Positions 1-6,814 of a DNA stretch of 15,050 nt are shown piece by piece (position 1 is the stretch's first letter; every line of letters begins with the position of its first letter). A program made the position numbers and the translations under genes. The notes under the pieces were generated by a model that was given only the letters and a program-made list of their open reading frames with translations, ran no database searches and was not told where the DNA came from. The stretch comes from Brevundimonas sp. UBA4609 (GTDB taxonomy: Bacteria; Pseudomonadota; Alphaproteobacteria; Caulobacterales; Caulobacteraceae), in assembly GCA_002386585.1 (NCBI GenBank), contig DGIZ01000112.1, positions 1-15,050 of the forward strand, read 5' to 3'.

Positions 1-536
1 GGCGGGGCGTCGGCGGGCGGCTCGGCGGCGCCCGGACCGCGCACCGGGGCGGTCAGCAAGGCGTCCAGAGAGGCAGGCTGGTCGGGGGCCGTGTCGAACA
101 GGGCGCGTTCGGCCGAGCGGCGGCGATAAAGGGCGTCGACCGGCGGCGAGGCGCGTTCGGGCCAGGCGGACAGGGCGACGGCGGCTTCGGACGGGGCGCT
201 GGCGTCCAGACTGGCTTGGACGTCCGATCCCTGGAACCGCTCCAGGCCGATGGAGAAGATGAAGCTGGCCAGGGCGTCGAACTGATGCTGGTTCAGGGGC
301 AGACGCACCTGGTCGTTCAACAGGGCGACGATGGGCATCAGGTCGTACTGCAGCAGCAGTTCGGCCTCGGCCTCGCTGACCACGGCACCGGGGCGGGCGG
401 AGCGGGCGTGGCCGTAGCCGATGACGGGCGTCCCGTCGCGGCGCAGCACGGTGCGCGGGCGAAAGCCCTCGAAGCTCTTGATCAGCAGAAGGCCTTCTCG
501 AGAGACCTTGCGGCGTTGCGGCGCGGCTGCGGACAC
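1..536 (-). CDS. Lysozyme-like glycoside hydrolase, GH24 type (C-terminus cut by window edge)
   Basis: Reading the minus strand from a GTG at 536 gives 178 residues running off the left edge. The N-terminal third looks like phage-type lysozyme (GH24, muramidase): KSFEGFRP places a Glu at residue 23, RRDG an Asp at 34, followed by VIGYGHA. By family knowledge these correspond to the catalytic Glu and Asp and the conserved T-I-G-x-G-H block; here the usual Thr is Val. A helical stretch with NQHQFDALASFIFSIG matches the conserved second half of the fold. The tail becomes rich in Ala and Pro. No signal peptide is visible, as in many endolysin-like members. The start is uncertain: an in-frame stop lies further upstream, GTG 536 is the best-placed candidate, and no clear ribosome site precedes it. 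The gene follows mgtE on the same strand after 90 bases. The role is probably peptidoglycan cleavage; whether it is active cannot be told from here. Confidence 0.75.
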   Translation of the reverse strand, partial: MSAAAPQRRKVSREGLLLIKSFEGFRPRTVLRRDGTPVIGYGHARSARPGAVVSEAEAELLLQYDLMPIVALLNDQVRLPLNQHQFDALASFIFSIGLERFQGSDVQASLDASAPSEAAVALSAWPERASPPVDALYRRRSAERALFDTAPDQPASLDALLTAPVRGPGAAEPPADAP

Positions 537-597
537 GGATTGACCCAATTCGAAACGGGCGTTCTCGCCCCGACGGGGGCGGAGCAAGCCTCATTCC

Positions 598-617
598 GAA
601 ACAGGCGAGGCCGTTTC
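598..617 (-). terminator. Weak hairpin after mgtE
   Basis: Nine bases beyond the mgtE stop codon, GAAAC-GGC pairs with GCC-GTTTC around a 3-base loop with one bulged base. No T-run follows on the minus strand, so it may be a weak or Rho-assisted end, or an mRNA 3' stem. The lysozyme gene lies just downstream and could also be read through. Confidence 0.3.
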
Positions 618-626
618 AGGTCAGGT

Positions 627-2045
627 TTAGAGCAGGACGATGGTCGCCAGGCCGAGGAAGATCAGGAAACCGAAGAAGTCGGTCGTCGCCGTCACGAACA
701 CGGCCGAGGACACAGCCGGGTCGAACTTGAGCTTGGACAGGGTCAGCGGGGTCAGCACGCCCACGCTGGCCGCCACAAGCAGGTTCAGGATCATGGCCGC
801 AGCGATGACTGCGCCGATGCGCCAGTCGTGGAACCAGAAGCCCGCCGCCAGGCCGATCAGCGGCGCCAGTACGAAGCCGTTGGCCAGGCCGACCGCCATC
901 TCGCGCCAGAAGGTTCTGAGGGCGTTGGAGGCGTTCAGTTCGCGCGTCGCCAGGGCCCGCACGGTGACGGTCAGGGCCTGCGTCCCCGCATTGCCGCCGA
1001 TGGCCGAGACGATGGGCATCAGCACGGCAAGCGCCACGATCTGCTGGATGGTGCCCTCGAACAGGGCGATGACGCTGGCGCCCAGGACGGCGGTGAACAG
1101 GTTGATGCCCAGCCAGGGCACGCGGCCGCGCACGATCTCCATCACGCTGGACGAGCGGTCCTCGTCGGCGACCCCGGCCAGACGCAGGATGTCCTCGCGG
1201 TTCTCTTCCTGGATGATGTTGACCACGTCATCGACGGTCAGCTGGCCGACCAGTCGCCCGCCGACGTCGACCACAGGGGCCGAGATCAGGTGGTATTTCT
1301 CGAAGATGTAGGCGACCTCTTCCTGGTCGACGTCCACCTCGATGGGGTTCACCGGCTCCATCAGCTCGGTCAGCGGCGTGGCGCGCGGACTGCGCAGCAT
1401 CCGGCTGATGGCCACCCCGCCGACCGGCCGGTTCATGGGATCGACCACATAGATGTCGAAGAAGAGCTCGGGCAGGTGATCGCCCTGGGCGCGAACGTGG
1501 TCGATGGTGTCGCCGACGTTCCAGAATTGCGGCGCGGCCATGAATTCGCGCTGCATCAGGCGGCCGGCCGAATCCTCTTCATAGCCGAGCGAGGATTCGA
1601 TGGCGGCGCGTTCGACCTCGGGCATGGCGGCCAGGACGCGTTCGCGCTGGTCCTCCTCCAGGTCCTCGACGACCGAGGCGGCGTCGTCCGAATCCAGTTC
1701 CTGAAGCGCTTCGGCCAGGGTGGCGGAGGGGACGCGCTCCAGCACCTTTTCACGGATGCCGTCGTCCATTTCCGGCAGGGCTTCGGCCAGCAGGTCCGGC
1801 GGCAGCCACTGGACCACGACCGAGCGGTGCTCGGCGGTCAGGAAGCCCATCAGGTCGGCGACGTCGGCGGGGTGCAGGTCTTCCAGCAGGCTGCGCAGCC
1901 GCATGCCGTCGCCGTCATCGGCCGCGTCCACCACCTTTTCGACGAAGGCCGCCGTCAGGGCGTAGTCTTCGCCGAGGGCGGCGTGATCATCGTTCTCGAG
2001 AGGGGAGTCTTCGGGGCGCAGAGGGGCAAAGTCCGTGTGGGTCAC
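627..2045 (-). CDS. mgtE: Magnesium transporter MgtE
   Basis: A 472-residue inner-membrane Mg2+ channel/transporter, close to the usual family length. Seen in order: an acidic N domain (about 35-165, including EEDSAGRLM at 156-164), a CBS-domain pair (about 165-285, with VVDVGGRLVGQLTVDDV), a linker helix, and about five membrane helices from 310 to the end. The family hallmark PIVSAIGGNAGTQ is at 344-356, and an Asp in TTDFFGF (456) matches the pore aspartate of MgtE proteins. In known MgtE the acidic N and CBS domains bind Mg2+ and close the pore when Mg2+ is plentiful. The start is GTG at 2045, chosen because AGGAGG sits seven bases before it and a good promoter lies just upstream. It is transcribed away from tRNA-Leu and towards the lysozyme gene. 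The leader is too short for an Mg2+ riboswitch, so control probably acts on the protein. Confidence 0.95.
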   Translation of the reverse strand: MTHTDFAPLRPEDSPLENDDHAALGEDYALTAAFVEKVVDAADDGDGMRLRSLLEDLHPADVADLMGFLTAEHRSVVVQWLPPDLLAEALPEMDDGIREKVLERVPSATLAEALQELDSDDAASVVEDLEEDQRERVLAAMPEVERAAIESSLGYEEDSAGRLMQREFMAAPQFWNVGDTIDHVRAQGDHLPELFFDIYVVDPMNRPVGGVAISRMLRSPRATPLTELMEPVNPIEVDVDQEEVAYIFEKYHLISAPVVDVGGRLVGQLTVDDVVNIIQEENREDILRLAGVADEDRSSSVMEIVRGRVPWLGINLFTAVLGASVIALFEGTIQQIVALAVLMPIVSAIGGNAGTQALTVTVRALATRELNASNALRTFWREMAVGLANGFVLAPLIGLAAGFWFHDWRIGAVIAAAMILNLLVAASVGVLTPLTLSKLKFDPAVSSAVFVTATTDFFGFLIFLGLATIVLL

Positions 2046-2078
2046 GTATCTGCCTCCTCTGGAGATTGATGTCAGCCG

Positions 2079-2104
2079 TATCTAGCCGAGATTCGCCCTG
2101 TCAG
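2079..2104 (-). promoter_or_regulatory. Probable mgtE promoter, Caulobacter housekeeping type
   Basis: On the minus strand CTGACAG is followed by an 11-base spacer and GCTAGATA. This closely fits the Caulobacter sigma-73 pattern TTGaCgS-N10-14-GCTANAWC (7 of 8 at the -10). It lies between the 3' end of tRNA-Leu and the mgtE GTG and predicts a leader of roughly 25-30 bases. Assigned by eye. Confidence 0.6.
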
Positions 2105-2110
2105 ATCAGA

Positions 2111-2195
2111 TGGTGCGGTCGAGAAGACTCGAACTTCCACGGGTTGCCCCACAGCGACCTCAACGCTGCGCGTCTACCAATTCCGCCACGACCGC
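2111..2195 (-). tRNA. tRNA-Leu (anticodon GAG)
   Basis: The minus strand folds as a class II tRNA of 85 bases including an encoded CCA. The 7-bp acceptor stem is GCGGTCG/CGACCGC, the anticodon stem CAGCG/CGCTG carries loop TTGAGGT (anticodon GAG, reading CTC and CTT), the variable arm has a GGG/CCC stem, and the T arm GGAAG/CTTCT carries loop TTCGAGT. The long variable arm and the anticodon agree on leucine. A possible -10 (TATTGC) lies upstream but I could not find a convincing -35. Confidence 0.97.
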
Positions 2196-2310
2196 TCGCA
2201 TCGGAGGGCGGGCAATAGCGGAGAGCCGCCGGAAAGAAAAGAGCGTTTTGCGAAATCCGTCGCCGCCGAGCGATTTTCCTTCAAACCGATCTTCAGGCCG
2301 CGTTGGGTCG

Positions 2311-2327
2311 AGAAGGCGGGGCCTTCT
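2311..2327 (-). terminator. Short hairpin after the FliN-like gene
   Basis: AGAAGGC and GCCTTCT form a perfect 7-bp stem with a 3-base loop, 15 bases beyond the stop of the FliN-like gene. No T-run follows, so it is terminator-like at best and may instead stabilise the 3' end. Confidence 0.3.
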
Positions 2328-2342
2328 GACCGCGGTCCAGCA

Positions 2343-2648
2343 TCAAGCCGCACCGGCCATGAAGTCATACACATCCGCCGGGCGCGTCACCGTGATGGCG
2401 ATGCGGTCGTCGCGAATCTCGATCTCGCCGCGTGCGACCGGGTGGTTGTTGGCCAGGATCCAGACCTCGTCCTTTTCCGAGGCGTCCAGCGGGATCACCG
2501 CGCCTCGGCCCATGCGCAGCAGTTGCTGCATCGGCAGGACCGAACGGCCCAGCACGACCGAAATCTCGACATCGACGGCTTCGATCTGGCTCAAAGAGGA
2601 TACTCGCAAATCAACGGGCGGCCCTTGCGCCGCCGCGTTCGGCCCCAC
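2343..2648 (-). CDS. FliN/SpoA-domain protein (flagellar motor switch FliN-like)
   Basis: A 101-residue protein that is almost entirely one SpoA (FliM/FliN C-terminal) domain. Seen: [20 protein letters not shown] (26-45), [12 protein letters not shown] (44-55) and [22 protein letters not shown] (68-88), the usual FliN pattern. In flagellar FliN this domain forms the lower ring of the C-ring and binds FliM and the export apparatus. The long N-terminal extension of many FliN proteins is missing. No flagellar gene is nearby in this window; the neighbours are tRNA-Leu and divergent lipB. It may therefore be a second FliN, a FliN-like part of another machine, or the only FliN in an unusual place. 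The start is taken as GTG at 2648, only 12 bases from the lipB start; no strong ribosome site is seen, so an internal start (for example TTG near residue 14) is possible. Confidence 0.75.
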   Translation of the reverse strand: MGPNAAAQGPPVDLRVSSLSQIEAVDVEISVVLGRSVLPMQQLLRMGRGAVIPLDASEKDEVWILANNHPVARGEIEIRDDRIAITVTRPADVYDFMAGAA

Positions 2649-2660
2649 ATTGAGGGCATC

Positions 2661-3377
2661 ATGCTTGCCGACCCGTTAAACTCTTCCCAACGCAGCCTGC
2701 TTCGCGAGGACGGCCGTCCTGTCGAATGGGCCCTGTCGTCCGGCTATGTCGACTACCCCGCCGCCGAGGCCGCCATGGAGGCGCGCGTCGCCGCCATCGC
2801 CGCCGGCGAGGCGGAGGAGCTGGTCTGGCTGCTGGAGCATCCGCCGCTCTATACCGCCGGGGTCTCGGCCAAGGACGACGACCTGCTGACGCCCGGCCGC
2901 TTTCCGGTTCACCGGACGGGGCGGGGCGGGCAATTCACCTATCACGGGCCGGGCCAGCGCGTGGCCTATGTGATGCTGGACCTGAACCGGCGCGGCAAGG
3001 ACGTGCGCGGCTTCGTCCACGGCCTGGAGGACTGGATCATCGGCGCCCTGGACCGTTTCGGCGTCGAGGCCGGAATGCGCGAGGGCCGCGTGGGCGTCTG
3101 GGTCGAGCGCAAGGGCGCCGGCTGGAGTCGCGAGGACAAGATCGCCGCCATCGGCGTCAAGGTCCGCAAATGGGTCAGCTTCCACGGCATCAGCCTGAAC
3201 GTGGAGCCGGACCTGGATCATTTCGGCGGCATCGTGCCCTGCGGCATCACCGAACACGGCGTGACCAGCCTGGTCGATCTGGGCGTGCTGGCGACGATGG
3301 ACGAGGCGGACGACGCGCTGAAGTCGTCCTTCCAGCGGGTGTTCGGCCCGGTTCAGCCGGGCGTCGCGCCGCTCTGA
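2661..3377 (+). CDS. lipB: Octanoyl-[acyl-carrier-protein]:protein N-octanoyltransferase LipB
   Basis: A 238-residue cytoplasmic enzyme that moves octanoate from acyl carrier protein to the lipoyl domains of 2-oxoacid dehydrogenases and the glycine cleavage H protein; LipA then adds sulfur. Visible motifs are [10 protein letters not shown] (58-67), [13 protein letters not shown] (87-99), [10 protein letters not shown] (159-168) and FGGIVPCGI (188-196). Lys160 and Cys194 fit the catalytic dyad, with the same 34-residue spacing as the Lys135/Cys169 pair of E. coli. The ATG at 2661 is chosen because GAGGG stands four bases before it; the open frame extends upstream into the opposite FliN-like gene, which is a shadow. 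It diverges from that gene and its last 25 bases overlap the convergent DUF805 gene. Confidence 0.96.
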   Translation: MLADPLNSSQRSLLREDGRPVEWALSSGYVDYPAAEAAMEARVAAIAAGEAEELVWLLEHPPLYTAGVSAKDDDLLTPGRFPVHRTGRGGQFTYHGPGQRVAYVMLDLNRRGKDVRGFVHGLEDWIIGALDRFGVEAGMREGRVGVWVERKGAGWSREDKIAAIGVKVRKWVSFHGISLNVEPDLDHFGGIVPCGITEHGVTSLVDLGVLATMDEADDALKSSFQRVFGPVQPGVAPL

Positions 3378-3772
3378 CGCCGAACGCCCGGCGCGGCTCC
3401 ATAGCGATTGAAGGCCTTCTGGCCCGGCAGGACGGCCAGGTCGAACGCGACGAGCGCAAGGGCGGCGGTCGCGGCCCCCGCCAGCGGCGTCAACGGCAGG
3501 GGCGTCAGCAACGGGGGCCATGCCAGGACGAAGGCGGCCAGGATCAGCCCGCTCCACCAGCCTGAACGTCCCCGATCATGCAGACGCTGCGACAGGACGC
3601 AGAACCCGCAATAGGCCAGGGCGGCGGCGACGAGGGCGTGAAGCCAGCCGGGGATCGGCAGAAGAAGATCAGTCACGGCCCAGGCGCCGATCAGGCACGC
3701 TGCGCCCAGCACAAAGCGGAACCGGCCGACGCGCCCCGTGGAGTTCAGAAAAAGATCAACCAGGGCGGTCAT
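3353..3772 (-). CDS. DUF805 family membrane protein
   Basis: A 139-residue integral membrane protein from ATG 3772. It shows the DUF805 pattern: an early [13 protein letters not shown], the core [13 protein letters not shown] with a helix on each side, and a late NRYG. Three or four membrane helices can be seen. The family is common in bacteria and its biochemical role is unknown. An upstream in-frame ATG at 3820 would add 16 residues (MSSAGAKC...), but DUF805 proteins usually begin just before the first helix, so I prefer 3772; neither start has a clear ribosome site. Its 3' end overlaps that of convergent lipB by 25 bases, so the two transcripts share complementary tails. Confidence 0.8.
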   Translation of the reverse strand: MTALVDLFLNSTGRVGRFRFVLGAACLIGAWAVTDLLLPIPGWLHALVAAALAYCGFCVLSQRLHDRGRSGWWSGLILAAFVLAWPPLLTPLPLTPLAGAATAALALVAFDLAVLPGQKAFNRYGAAPGVRRQSGATPG

Positions 3773-3890
3773 TTCGCAAGCACGCGGCGTTCCGGCGCAT
3801 TTTGCGCCTGCAGAACTCATGGCCTAGTCGGGAAACAGGCGCGCGTAAACGTCGCGACCGGGAAAGCGGTGCAATTTCGTCACAGGGGTG

Positions 3891-3918
3891 GCGACGGCGC
3901 CGTTATTGAGTCTAAAAC
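3891..3918 (+). promoter_or_regulatory. Possible promoter of the S41-like gene
   Basis: GCGACGG, a 13-base spacer and TCTAAAAC resemble the Caulobacter housekeeping boxes (5 of 7 and 7 of 8 matches). It lies about 40 bases before the ATG at 3957 and would leave a leader of about 30 bases. Found by eye only. Confidence 0.4.
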
Positions 3919-3956
3919 ACGCCCAACCCGCACTCTGACGGACTGGGAGAACCCCC

Positions 3957-5441
3957 ATGAAAAGCCTGCTTTCCGCTTCGGCGGCCGTACTGGCCCTGAC
4001 TTTCGCCGCCTCGGCCGCCTCGGCTCAGAACTTCAGCGATCTGGCCCGTCAGGACCTTCAGGCCATGCACGCGGCGCTGCGCGACAACCATCCGGCCGCC
4101 GTGGTGCCCGGGGAGGCCAGCGCGCCGTTCCGCGCCTGGCTGGACTCGGGTCTGGAGCAGGCCCAGGCCAAGGCCGGTCAGGTCAACAGCGGCGACAGCC
4201 ACGCCTATCTGCTGCGCTGGTACGCCAACGGTTTCCGCGACTCCAACATCGCCGCCCGCCCGACCTACGAGGGTCTGGGTCCGTACTTCGCCACCAGCTG
4301 GCCGGGCGTGGCGACGGCCTGGCGCAACGGCCAGTATGTCGTCTCCTATGTTCAGGAAGGCGTGCGCGGCGCGCCTCCGCTGGGCGCTGTCCTCAAGAGC
4401 TGCAACGCCGAGCCGATCGAGGACCTGGCCAAGGCCAAGCTGGATCAGTTCGAAGGCGATCTGACGACCGAGGCCGGCCGTGTCCGCAGCGCCCCCTATC
4501 TGCTGTGGAACCGCAATAACCCCATGACCACGGGCGTGCCGGGAACCTGCGAGTTCCAGGTCGGTCGGCGCACCCGCGACTACACCTTGTCGCCGCAGCC
4601 GGCGACGGCCCAGAACCTGGAGGCCGCCTATCGCGCCTCGGTCTATGTCCCGTCGGGCGCGCCCCTGTCGGTCGAGACGGTGAACGGTCGTCCGTGGGTC
4701 AACGTCCACTCCCTGGCGGACGATGCGGGGTGGGACGCCTTCTTCGCCCAGATCGAAGCCCAGTCCGCCGCCATCCGCGGACCGCAGGGCTTCGTGCTCG
4801 ACCTGCGCGGTGCCAACGGGTCGTCGATCAACGCCACCACGCGCGGCTATGGCCTGGCCAACCGCATCTGGTCGCCGGAATTCACCGTCAGCCGCCAGCC
4901 TGAAGCCGGCCAGATCACCTATCGCGCCACTGCGGCCAACCGCCAGTGGTTCGCCGACACCCTGAACCGCATGGTGTCCGACCCGCGCTTCGTCCAGGAA
5001 TCGGGCGCGGTGATCGAACAGACCCAGGCCATCGTCGCGGCCTTCGACAGCGCCATCGCCGCCGGTCAGCCGACCTTCGTCATGCCGGGCCGCCCGGCGA
5101 CCCCGGACACCGGCGCGGCCAACCCGGTGCAGGGTCAGGTGGTCGTGCTGGTCGACGCCGGCTGCTCGGGCGGCTGCCTGGACACCCTGGATCTGCTGAG
5201 CCGCCTGCCGAACGTGCGCATCGCCGGGTCGACCACGGCCGAGGACACCATCTTCATCGAGCAGACCGTCCTTCGCCTGCCGTCCAACTACGCCGACCTG
5301 AGCTATGGCCATAAGGCCTGGACGACGCGCCAGCGCGGCAACAATGCGCCCTACGCCCCCTCGGGCGCGCTGGCCTACACCGGCGATGCGACGGACGAAG
5401 CGGCCGTGCGGACGTGGGTGAACGGGCTGTTCGGCGCCTGA
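3957..5441 (+). CDS. Exported S41-family peptidase-like protein
   Basis: A 494-residue protein with a classic signal peptide (MKSLL, a hydrophobic Ala/Leu stretch, cleavage expected after ASA at 23), so periplasmic or secreted. After an N-terminal helical part with DNHPAAV (43-49), the C-terminal half resembles the tail-specific protease (S41) fold: GFVLDLRGANGSS (278-290) matches the strand-and-loop IDLRxNxGG, and VVVLVDAGCSGGCLDTLDLL (395-414) sits where the nucleophile loop lies. Ser404 is the likely nucleophile, flanked by two Cys (403 and 407) that may form a disulfide. No PDZ domain is obvious. The ATG has GGGAG eight bases upstream. The gene stands alone between a likely promoter and a strong terminator. 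The substrate is unknown and the catalytic Lys could not be placed, so activity is unproven. Confidence 0.72.
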   Translation: MKSLLSASAAVLALTFAASAASAQNFSDLARQDLQAMHAALRDNHPAAVVPGEASAPFRAWLDSGLEQAQAKAGQVNSGDSHAYLLRWYANGFRDSNIAARPTYEGLGPYFATSWPGVATAWRNGQYVVSYVQEGVRGAPPLGAVLKSCNAEPIEDLAKAKLDQFEGDLTTEAGRVRSAPYLLWNRNNPMTTGVPGTCEFQVGRRTRDYTLSPQPATAQNLEAAYRASVYVPSGAPLSVETVNGRPWVNVHSLADDAGWDAFFAQIEAQSAAIRGPQGFVLDLRGANGSSINATTRGYGLANRIWSPEFTVSRQPEAGQITYRATAANRQWFADTLNRMVSDPRFVQESGAVIEQTQAIVAAFDSAIAAGQPTFVMPGRPATPDTGAANPVQGQVVVLVDAGCSGGCLDTLDLLSRLPNVRIAGSTTAEDTIFIEQTVLRLPSNYADLSYGHKAWTTRQRGNNAPYAPSGALAYTGDATDEAAVRTWVNGLFGA

Positions 5442-5466
5442 TCCCAACGATCATCTCGGGCTATTG

Positions 5467-5498
5467 AGGGCCGGACGGTGGAACGACCGTCCGGCCCT
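5467..5498 (+). terminator. Strong intrinsic terminator after the S41-like gene
   Basis: GGGCCGGACGGT pairs perfectly with ACCGTCCGGCCC around the 6-base loop GGAACG; one more A-T pair closes the base. TTCCTATTT follows. It starts 26 bases after the S41-like stop codon and ends 15 bases before the msrB ATG. Confidence 0.85.
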
Positions 5499-5513
5499 TC
5501 CTATTTGAGAACC

Positions 5514-6020
5514 ATGACCCAGACCGAATCTCCCGCCGCCATGCGTTCCGCCTCCGGCTATGACCTGACGCCGCCGACCGACAGCCAGCGTGCGGTGCTG
5601 GAAGCCGACCTGTCGCCGGAGGAGAAGCGCGTGCTTCTGGCCCACGGCACCGAGGCGCCCTTCTGCGGGACCCTGCTGGGAGAAAAGCGGGCAGGGGTCT
5701 TCTGCTGCCGCGAGTGCGGCCTGCCGCTGTTCCGGTCGGTGACCAAGTTCGAGAGCGGCACGGGCTGGCCCAGCTTCACCGAGCCCGTCGACCCGGCTCA
5801 CGTCCGCGCCGTGCGCGACGACAGCCATGGCATGGTGCGGGTCGAGACCCGTTGCGCCCGTTGCGACAGCCATCAGGGCCACGTCTTCCCCGACGGCCCG
5901 CCGCCGACGGGCCTGCGTTACTGCATCAACTCGGTCGCGCTCAGTTTCGTGGCCGACGGCGAACCCTTGCCTGATCCCCTGGGACGCGGGGATGGAGGGC
6001 GCGACGAAGGGACGGCCTGA
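5514..6020 (+). CDS. msrB: Peptide-methionine (R)-S-oxide reductase MsrB
   Basis: A 168-residue enzyme that reduces methionine-R-sulfoxide in proteins, repairing oxidative damage. It has two zinc CxxC pairs (Cys65/68 in CRECG and Cys114/117 in CARCD), FESGTGWPSF (79-88), HQGHVFPDGP (120-129) and the catalytic RYCINS (Cys137). The resolving Cys often found in SGCGWPSF is Thr here. Another Cys in PFCGTLL (51) sits where some MsrB proteins, such as that of Xanthomonas, carry an alternative resolving Cys. No signal peptide is present, so it is cytoplasmic. The start is ATG 5514; ATG 5541 is possible and neither has a strong ribosome site. The start lies 15 bases after a strong terminator, so its own promoter must overlap that hairpin or transcription reads through. 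The tail after residue 150 is acidic and probably disordered. Confidence 0.95.
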   Translation: MTQTESPAAMRSASGYDLTPPTDSQRAVLEADLSPEEKRVLLAHGTEAPFCGTLLGEKRAGVFCCRECGLPLFRSVTKFESGTGWPSFTEPVDPAHVRAVRDDSHGMVRVETRCARCDSHQGHVFPDGPPPTGLRYCINSVALSFVADGEPLPDPLGRGDGGRDEGTA

Positions 6021-6063
6021 CCTTGGCCGCATTTGAGGGTAGGGTGATCGTGAACGGGAGTAG

Positions 6064-6693
6064 ATGCGTATGCTGATCGAACTCATGGCCGCCTCCCTCT
6101 TGCTGGCGAGCAGCGACCCCGAGGGCGTGGTTTCGACCGCGCCGCGCGCGGGTTCGGGCGCCGTGCCGACGGCGAGCGCCGCCGCCCTGGCCGAGACGGT
6201 CAGCGACGCCTCGCCTGCCGTGACCCTGCAGACTGCGGCGCCTCACGGCCTGACGACCGAAGAGCAGATTTCCCGCTGGATCGGCGAGCGCAAGGCGGAT
6301 GCGCCGCCCGTGGAAACCTGGGCCGACGCCTGGGAGGAAGCCGCTCCCCGCAAGATGCACGGCGTGGTCAGCGCCGGAATCGGCACGGGCGGCTACAAGG
6401 ACTTCGGCGCGGCGGTGTCCCTGCCCCTGGGCGAGAACGGCACGCTGAACCTCAGCTTCAGTCAGACCAAGAACGCCCCCTGGAGCTACGGCTACGGTTA
6501 CGGCCCCTATGGGTTCGATCCCTATGGCTTCGGGGCGGGCCGATATGGACTGGGCGGCTATGGCTGGCGTGACGCCTACGGCGCCGTGCCGGGCCCCTTG
6601 GGCGTGCGTAGTCCGCGCGAGCGTTCCAGTCGGATTCGTCCGTTTGATCTCGACGATGAGCGCCGCGACACGCCCGACGACGCCTCGCGGTAG
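6064..6693 (+). CDS. Probable exported protein with a Gly/Tyr-rich segment, function unknown
   Basis: A 209-residue protein I do not recognise. The first 17 residues (MRMLIELMAASLLLASS) look like a short signal peptide or membrane anchor. Then come an Ala/Pro-rich linker (20-60), a helical part (63-95, TTEEQISRWIGERKAD), alternating strand-like residues (98-136, GVVSAGIGTGGYKDFG and GTLNLSFSQ), a segment at 140-173 very rich in Tyr and Gly with YGYGYGPYGF and YGLGGYGW, and a charged Arg/Asp tail. This could be an envelope or surface protein. ATG 6064 keeps the basic Arg of the signal; ATG 6070 is better spaced from GGGAG, so the start is open. It begins 43 bases after msrB and may share its transcript. 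A small 5-bp GC hairpin lies shortly after the stop codon. Confidence 0.7.
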   Translation: MRMLIELMAASLLLASSDPEGVVSTAPRAGSGAVPTASAAALAETVSDASPAVTLQTAAPHGLTTEEQISRWIGERKADAPPVETWADAWEEAAPRKMHGVVSAGIGTGGYKDFGAAVSLPLGENGTLNLSFSQTKNAPWSYGYGYGPYGFDPYGFGAGRYGLGGYGWRDAYGAVPGPLGVRSPRERSSRIRPFDLDDERRDTPDDASR

Positions 6694-6814
6694 GATGTAG
6701 AGCCGCTGAAGTGCGGCCTGAGGGTCACGCCGTGCGCTTTTTCCCTCCAGGCGTCGCATCGCCGCATTCCCTTTCCATGGTCTGATCCCATATGCCCTCG
6801 GGCAAAGGATCAGT

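Noticed and set aside
216..2069. Long plus-strand open frame across the lysozyme-like gene and mgtE
   Set aside because: It spans two well-supported genes of the other strand, has low-complexity Gln/Gly/His/Asp composition and no known domain.
2442..2660. N-terminal extension of lipB
   Set aside because: The frame stays open upstream, but it would run over the divergent FliN-like gene, and the LipB-like sequence begins only after the ATG at 2661, which has a ribosome site.
3912..5447. Long minus-strand open frame opposite the S41-like gene
   Set aside because: Shadow composition. The plus strand has a signal peptide, S41 motifs, promoter-like boxes and a terminator in the right orientation.
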